Assembly: GCF_934476685.1 (NCBI RefSeq)
Contig: NZ_CAKSNX010000001.1
Location: 62,001 to 126,000 of the forward strand
Source of the DNA: an uncultured Ruminococcus sp.
GTDB lineage: Bacteria > Bacillota > Clostridia > Oscillospirales > Ruminococcaceae
Direction: 5' to 3'
Length of the DNA stretch: 64,000 nt
Part shown: positions 59,359 to 64,000 of the stretch, piece after piece
Layout: each line of letters begins with the position of its first letter
Numbering within the stretch: the stretch's first letter is position 1
The notes under the pieces: generated by a model
What the model saw: only the letters and a program-made list of their open reading frames with translations
Database searches by the model: none
Told to the model about the DNA's origin: nothing
Position numbers and translations under genes: made by a program

Positions 59359-61206
59359 TTATTCGCCGAGAATAAGCTGGTCGATAACTCTGTCAGTTGA
59401 CTTCCCGTCAGTATAGGTAAAGTTTTTCTTTATAAAGCCGTCCATCTTCTCGAACTCATAGTCCTTCTTGCGGAGAGCCTCCATAAGCGTATCAAAATTC
59501 GAGCATATCTTTCCCGGAACAAGATCCTCATAAGGCTCAAAGAAATCTCTTGTCGCCTCATAGTATCTCTGATCGAAAGCATAGAAAAGCATAGGCTTTT
59601 TCAGCAGGGAAGTTTCATATATGATAGAACTGTAATCCGTTATAAGCACGTCGATAATGAACAGTATATCGTTGACCTCACGATATGGGGTAGCGTCGAT
59701 TATCCTGTCCTTATACTTTTCGGGTATCTCCACTGCACGTCTTACGAACGGGTGGAGCTTTACGATAAGCACAGAATCCGTCTGCTCAAGGAACTCACCG
59801 AATGCATTCAGATCAACCTTATCGAATGGGAAGTATGCCGTAACGGCATTGTTTCCTCTGAAAGTCGGGGCATAGAGATATACCGTCTTAGCCGCCTTGC
59901 ACTGAGGGAACACCTCCAGCATACGCTTTCTTGTTTCCTCCTTGTACTTTTCGTCAAAGAATATATCCGTTCTCGGTATACCCACAGGGTAGAACTTGCT
60001 TTCGTCTATGGCAAATCCCTCTGCATTGTGCATAGCGGAATGATAGGAGCTTACAGGAACGTGAGTATAGCATTTATGAACCTTTGTGTTGAATGCAGGA
60101 GCGCCCTGCTTTCCAAGACGTTCAAAGCCTACTGCCTTGAACGCACCGCAGGCGTGCCATACCTGAAGTATCTTAACGTCCTTGTCGAAATCAACAAGGT
60201 ATATATCCGGGTAATAATCGTCCACAAGGATAATATCCGAAGTTGCAAGATAATAAACGAATTTTATCATTGCGGGTATGGACTTTTTCTCTGTGATATT
60301 CGCTTTGAAGTCGAAACGGAACTTGAACTTCTTATCCAGTCCCCTTTCAACCATTCTGTCGTATATGACCTTTTCGTTTCCGCCTATCTCTGCTCTTGAA
60401 CCGCTGGCGAAAAGAATGATATCGCCGTTCTTTTTGGCAAACTTCTTAAAGAATTTGAAAGCTGTTTTAAAGCACCATATTTTAAGTCCGTAAAGGTCAC
60501 GGATAATGAGCTTTTTCCTGTTTTCAAGTATCTTCTTTGTTCTTATGAAGAATGTCTGTGACGGCTGAGGCGGCTTGTATGTGATATGAAGTCCATACTC
60601 AAAGGTATCCATATCAGAAGTCGATACCGCATAGAACAGGTTGTTTGCACCTCTTCTTATCTTGAAATTCATAGGATTATCCGCAGAATCGTTCTCGACA
60701 GCGTCTACCCTGTATGATATTACCGCAGGGTATTCGTTGGTCAGCTCCACATTTGACAGGCATTTTCCGTTATCGTCATATGTCTTTTTGCACAGCGTAC
60801 CGTACATCATAACATAGTCGCATTTATCTGTTGATATCTCAGGCTTGTTCATGCCCTTGTACTTCTTGAATATGCGCAGGCTGTATTCGCCCGTTTCTGG
60901 AGGCGCTTCATTGTTTGCGCTCATCATATTCACAGTGATATGAAAATGTGTTCCGTCAAGGTCAAAATGCTGTGCATTGAATTTCAGACGTCTGTCCTGT
61001 GTAACAAATCTCGCCCACAAGTCGGGTATCTCATCATCTGAAAAACCTACCAGCTCTCCCTCGATATGAAGAATGACTCTTTTGAACTCTACCCTTGTGA
61101 GGGCGGCGAACTTCTTGTTTCGTCCCACAAGGTCCTCCAGAGCGGCAAGTCTTCTTTCATTAGCCTCGATGACCTTTTCTTCATTCTGCTTGTTGATCGT
61201 ATCCAT
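59359..61206 (-). CDS. CDP-glycerol glycerophosphotransferase family protein, long form
   Basis: 615 residues. The C-terminal 370 residues match TagB/TagF-type transferases: ILQVWHACGAFKAVGFERLG, VYLYAPTFRGN, LIVKLHPFVR and VLITDYSSIIYE. These enzymes add glycerol phosphate (or ribitol phosphate) units from CDP-alditols to wall polymers at the inner membrane face. The N-terminal 240 residues form a beta-rich region of the kind found in large teichoic-acid or phosphoglycan transferases. ATG at 61206 is used; a TTG at 61215 has a better-spaced AAGGA and is a real alternative. Substrate is uncertain. Confidence 0.85.
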   Translation of the reverse strand: MDTINKQNEEKVIEANERRLAALEDLVGRNKKFAALTRVEFKRVILHIEGELVGFSDDEIPDLWARFVTQDRRLKFNAQHFDLDGTHFHITVNMMSANNEAPPETGEYSLRIFKKYKGMNKPEISTDKCDYVMMYGTLCKKTYDDNGKCLSNVELTNEYPAVISYRVDAVENDSADNPMNFKIRRGANNLFYAVSTSDMDTFEYGLHITYKPPQPSQTFFIRTKKILENRKKLIIRDLYGLKIWCFKTAFKFFKKFAKKNGDIILFASGSRAEIGGNEKVIYDRMVERGLDKKFKFRFDFKANITEKKSIPAMIKFVYYLATSDIILVDDYYPDIYLVDFDKDVKILQVWHACGAFKAVGFERLGKQGAPAFNTKVHKCYTHVPVSSYHSAMHNAEGFAIDESKFYPVGIPRTDIFFDEKYKEETRKRMLEVFPQCKAAKTVYLYAPTFRGNNAVTAYFPFDKVDLNAFGEFLEQTDSVLIVKLHPFVRRAVEIPEKYKDRIIDATPYREVNDILFIIDVLITDYSSIIYETSLLKKPMLFYAFDQRYYEATRDFFEPYEDLVPGKICSNFDTLMEALRKKDYEFEKMDGFIKKNFTYTDGKSTDRVIDQLILGE

Positions 61207-61225
61207 ATAAAGCAAATCACTTTCC

Positions 61226-62419
61226 TTACTGTTTATTCAAAATATAATCCGCTATCCTGTCGGTAGCTTTGCCGTCACAAGCCCCCATAAATCTTTTTCT
61301 GAATCTATCCGCTCTCTCGGAATAATCCGTTTTTGCAGCCTCCGAGATAAGCTCAGAAAGCCTGCCGCCGTCTTCTGCGATACCGCCTGGCAGAAAGCTT
61401 TCGTCATAGCTGTAATAAAACCCTCTTGCGTCATAATAATCCGCCAGATCAAAGGCATAGAATATCATCGGTCTGCGCATAAGGGAATATTCAAATATCA
61501 CCGAAGAGTAGTCTGTTATGAGCATATCAGCTGTTACAATAAGCTGATCTATGCCCATATCCTCTGTCACGTCTGCGGCAAAATCCATACAGTCAGAGGG
61601 GATATCCCACTGCTTTTTCACAAAGCCGTGACGTTTGATGAGCAGCACAAAATCACTGCCGAACTTCTCCCTCAGCGCCCTTATATGAAGCTTTTCGGGG
61701 ATATATGCCCTGCTGGGCTGTCCACGGAACGTAGGGGCATAGAGTATGACCTTTCTGCCCTTTCTTCCTCCTGTGAGCCGCTTTTCAAGCACCTCGTCCA
61801 GTCTTTTCTGCGCATTCAGTATATTCTGCTCTTTGAAATAGAAATCCGTCCTTGAAACGCCCATTGCCTTTACGCAGTCTGCGTTGTCTTTAAGACCGAA
61901 AGCCTCCCTGTATGCCCATATACATTCCTCAGAACTTACTGGGCAGAGGGTATAGCTTGTGTGGGCAGGATATTTTTCCTGCTCCCTGCGGCTTTCGCCG
62001 AAAGTTCCCTCGGCGGAGCTTAGTCCCCATTTCTTGAATGCTCCGCAGGCGTGCCACGTCTGAATGACCTTTGTTTCCTTACGAAATCTGAACGCACCGA
62101 AAAGGTTGCAGCTTTCGTTTATAAGTACAGCGCCTGCATTGCCCATTTCTGCGCACAGTTTTGCATATTTCCACAGATAACCCATTCCGCCCGAAATATT
62201 GTTCACGGCGAAAAGCTGCGGCTTTATGCCCTGAGTATTCTCAAGCCTTTGGTAGATATATCTGAAATTATCCGTCAGCTTGTCGGATCTTATCTCGGCG
62301 AATATCACCTTGCCTTTATCGCATTTTCTCAGAGCGGATATCTTATATACCGCAGGATAAACGATCTTAAAGGCTGTGAACTTCACCACGCTTTTCAGCA
62401 GCTTTGCAGCACCTGCCAT
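61226..62419 (-). CDS. CDP-glycerol glycerophosphotransferase family protein, short form
   Basis: 397 residues, same family as the next gene downstream: VIQTWHACGAFKKWGLSS, VILYAPTFRGQPSRAY, LLIKRHGFVKK and MLITDYSSVIFEYS. It begins with a short membrane-associating helix (KLLKSVVKFTAFKIVYPAVY). It may start the polymer (TagB-like priming) while the longer protein extends it, but this division is inferred only from length and order. It ends about 20 bp before the next start. Confidence 0.85.
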   Translation of the reverse strand: MAGAAKLLKSVVKFTAFKIVYPAVYKISALRKCDKGKVIFAEIRSDKLTDNFRYIYQRLENTQGIKPQLFAVNNISGGMGYLWKYAKLCAEMGNAGAVLINESCNLFGAFRFRKETKVIQTWHACGAFKKWGLSSAEGTFGESRREQEKYPAHTSYTLCPVSSEECIWAYREAFGLKDNADCVKAMGVSRTDFYFKEQNILNAQKRLDEVLEKRLTGGRKGRKVILYAPTFRGQPSRAYIPEKLHIRALREKFGSDFVLLIKRHGFVKKQWDIPSDCMDFAADVTEDMGIDQLIVTADMLITDYSSVIFEYSLMRRPMIFYAFDLADYYDARGFYYSYDESFLPGGIAEDGGRLSELISEAAKTDYSERADRFRKRFMGACDGKATDRIADYILNKQ

Positions 62420-62425
62420 AGGGTA

Positions 62426-62968
62426 TTACTTTTCTCCTTTGAGTTTTATATAGGTCTTTATTATGGCAAGCTGAGTTTTTGAATCGGGCAGCTCGTTGTT
62501 CATTACCATTTCAAAAGCCTTTTCAAGAGGTATCTTCTTTACGTCAAGGAACTCGCCCTCGTCAAGATGCTGCTCGCCGAAGGAAAGTCCTCTTGCAAGA
62601 TACATATGAATGACCTCTGTATCATAAGCCACCGTAGGATAAAGGCAGCCGAGGTATTCAAAGCTTTCAGCCTCTGCGCCGATCTCCTCTTTAAGCTCTC
62701 TTATGCCGCATTCTCTGTGGTTCTCGCCGAATTCAAGCTTGCCCGCAGGTATCTCCATAAGTGCTGTGTGGAAAGGATATCTGAACTGCTCCACAAAGTA
62801 CACGTTCTCATCCTCGTCCACAGCGGCAATGCATACTCCGCCCGGGTGCTTTATCCATTCTCTGCCTGTCTTATAGCCGTTATCCAGCTCGACCTCGTCC
62901 TTATAAAGCTTTACGACCTTTCCGTCGTAGATAAGCTGCGAATCCAGCTGCTTTTCATTCTGTACCAT
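62426..62968 (-). CDS. NUDIX hydrolase, ADP-ribose pyrophosphatase-like
   Basis: 180 residues. The Nudix box is GKLEFGENHRECGIRELKEE, followed by IGAEA, and the ADP-ribose pyrophosphatase landmark YPTVAYDTE follows. Such enzymes split ADP-ribose into AMP and ribose 5-phosphate, or act on related sugar nucleotides. It lies 6 bp upstream of the short glycerophosphotransferase-like gene. Confidence 0.92.
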   Translation of the reverse strand: MVQNEKQLDSQLIYDGKVVKLYKDEVELDNGYKTGREWIKHPGGVCIAAVDEDENVYFVEQFRYPFHTALMEIPAGKLEFGENHRECGIRELKEEIGAEAESFEYLGCLYPTVAYDTEVIHMYLARGLSFGEQHLDEGEFLDVKKIPLEKAFEMVMNNELPDSKTQLAIIKTYIKLKGEK

Positions 62969-63001
62969 TATTTTCAGCCTTTCTTAACCGTTTTATTCAG
63001 A

Positions 63002-64000
63002 TCATTCAGCGTCCTTTTCACTGCTGTCTGTATCTGATATCTTCTTATCATTATTATTTTCTTTATTCTTTTCGCTATTTTCGCCGTCTTTTTTGCTATC
63101 TTTCTTTTTCTTGTTGTTTTTATCCTTTCTGTCCTCGCCATCGCCCTCGACAGGCTCTTTTTCGTCCTTTTTATAGTGCCAGAACATAACATAAGCAAAG
63201 AGGGATACAAAGCCAACGCCTGTGATTATCATACCGTACTTTATACCATAAGTTTCATAATGGAAGCTTATCTCGCTTGTACCGGCAGGACAAAGCACAG
63301 CCATAAAGCCGTAATCTACCTTTTCGATCTCAACGTCCTCGCCGTTGACCTGTGCGCTCCAGCCCTTGTCATATGGTACGCTGAAGAACACAAGCTTTGA
63401 GGAATCGAGAGTTATCTCTGCGTCAAAGCCGTTTGTGTCATAGCTGAACTTGTCACAGCTCTCAGCCTTTCTGTCTGCACAGTTCTGAGCATAGTTATCC
63501 TCAGAATAATCCTGACCTGTGAACTTATAGTAGCTTATAACGTCCTTGTACTTCTGTATCTGCTTTCCGTCAAGAACCAGTGCTTTCATAAGCATCTGAG
63601 TCTTTTCTACTTCCTGAGCGGACTTTATATCAGAATCTGTGATACAGTAGTCATAGGCAAATCCCATAGGGATATAGTTTTCATTTTCGTATACATTGAA
63701 TCCGTTCTGAGTATCAACATAATTAAAGCCTTTAAGACCGTTTATGTTCATTGGAGTCTGAACTGTCTGCGAACCGTTTCTTTCAGCCTCGGAAAGCTCG
63801 TTGAAGTAATATTTTACAGAGAAAAGACTTCTCAGCGGATAAAGCTTTGTTTCCATTCTTGACGCAACATCTCTTGTCTGATCTATCGCATCATAGAACT
63901 CCATGATAGATGTTGAAACTACGCTGTGGAAGCATCTCATTGAAGAGAGATCCCAGAACATACACCAGTTATCAACATTTTCAGAGGTATCTATTCTGTA
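63002..64000 (-). CDS. YfhO-family membrane protein, C-terminal part
   Basis: A partial gene whose 5' part lies beyond the right edge; the frame is open from 64000. The visible part is a large extracytoplasmic domain (with SIMEFYDAIDQTRDVASRME and FFSVPYDKGWSAQVNGEDVE), one C-terminal membrane helix (about GMIITGVGFVSLFAYVMFW) and a charged Lys/Asp/Glu/Asn-rich tail of about 60 residues. YfhO-like proteins are large polytopic membrane proteins linked to wall teichoic or lipoteichoic acid glycosylation in Firmicutes. A role in decorating polymers made by the neighbouring transferases is plausible. Confidence 0.78.
   Translation of the reverse strand, partial: YRIDTSENVDNWCMFWDLSSMRCFHSVVSTSIMEFYDAIDQTRDVASRMETKLYPLRSLFSVKYYFNELSEAERNGSQTVQTPMNINGLKGFNYVDTQNGFNVYENENYIPMGFAYDYCITDSDIKSAQEVEKTQMLMKALVLDGKQIQKYKDVISYYKFTGQDYSEDNYAQNCADRKAESCDKFSYDTNGFDAEITLDSSKLVFFSVPYDKGWSAQVNGEDVEIEKVDYGFMAVLCPAGTSEISFHYETYGIKYGMIITGVGFVSLFAYVMFWHYKKDEKEPVEGDGEDRKDKNNKKKKDSKKDGENSEKNKENNNDKKISDTDSSEKDAE

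Noticed and set aside
63002..63216. Lys/Arg-rich alternative frame at the end of the YfhO-like gene
   Set aside because: It is a frame-shifted reading of the charged tail of the YfhO-like protein.
1..64000. CRISPR array, prophage or transposon
   Set aside because: No regularly spaced repeats, transposase, integrase or phage structural genes were seen; the only clear long repeat is the 133-bp pair.

Overview
The window looks like a chromosomal segment of a low-to-moderate GC anaerobic Firmicute, most likely an Oscillospiraceae/Ruminococcus-type gut or rumen fibre degrader (an inference). Supporting signs are a cellobiose phosphorylase, an Rnf complex, AGGAGG ribosome binding sites with some GTG/TTG starts, many near-consensus TTGACA-N17-TATAAT promoters, and Firmicute-type nusA, infB and rimP operon order. 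Most genes lie on the minus strand.

Region 1 (about 1-12.6 kb, minus strand) is the most striking part. A promoter and a well-preserved cobalamin riboswitch (12299-12553) head a run of genes: a 61-residue protein, a secreted beta-propeller with a sortase-like tail, a membrane-anchored protein ending in a transcobalamin-C-like (DUF4430) domain, a membrane-anchored alpha/alpha-barrel protein with prenyltransferase/squalene-cyclase repeats, MoxR ATPase, DUF58, a transglutaminase-fold membrane protein lacking its catalytic Cys, a second DUF4430 protein, EcfT and the start of an ECF ATPase. Vertebrate intrinsic factor and transcobalamin consist of an alpha/alpha barrel plus this same beta domain. 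The cluster therefore reads as a B12-regulated surface capture and ECF import system built from split intrinsic-factor-like parts.

Region 2 (12.6-22.8 kb): a probable sRNA, the rnfCDGEAB operon with apbE and an XRE regulator upstream, then a plus-strand block of histidine phosphatase, DUF975-like membrane protein, RluA-type pseudouridine synthase and shikimate kinase. Region 3 (22.8-37.3 kb): typA, a NatAB-like ABC exporter, rplJL with an L10 leader, an ECF sigma factor with a small membrane partner, a second sRNA candidate, DUF378, an aldose epimerase and cellobiose phosphorylase pair behind a LacI-type palindrome, and rpmG-secE-nusG-rplK-rplA. The usual rplKA-rplJL continuity is broken by about 6 kb, and rpoB does not follow rplL.

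Region 4 (37.5-52.4 kb): DUF4340, GldG-like, permease and ATPase genes of a Gld-type ABC system, then gltX, ribF, truB, nrnA, rbfA, infB, ylxQ, ylxR, nusA and rimP, all transcribed leftward. Region 5 (52.5-64 kb): a P-II-like protein, a degenerate LCP-like protein, a SLOG-family protein, alanine racemase (plus strand), a DUF3592-like gene flanked by two 133-bp direct repeats, tRNA-Leu(GAG), proS, a small membrane protein, two CDP-glycerol glycerophosphotransferase-like genes, a NUDIX ADP-ribose pyrophosphatase and a partial YfhO-like membrane protein running off the right edge. No CRISPR array, rRNA, transposase or phage gene was seen.
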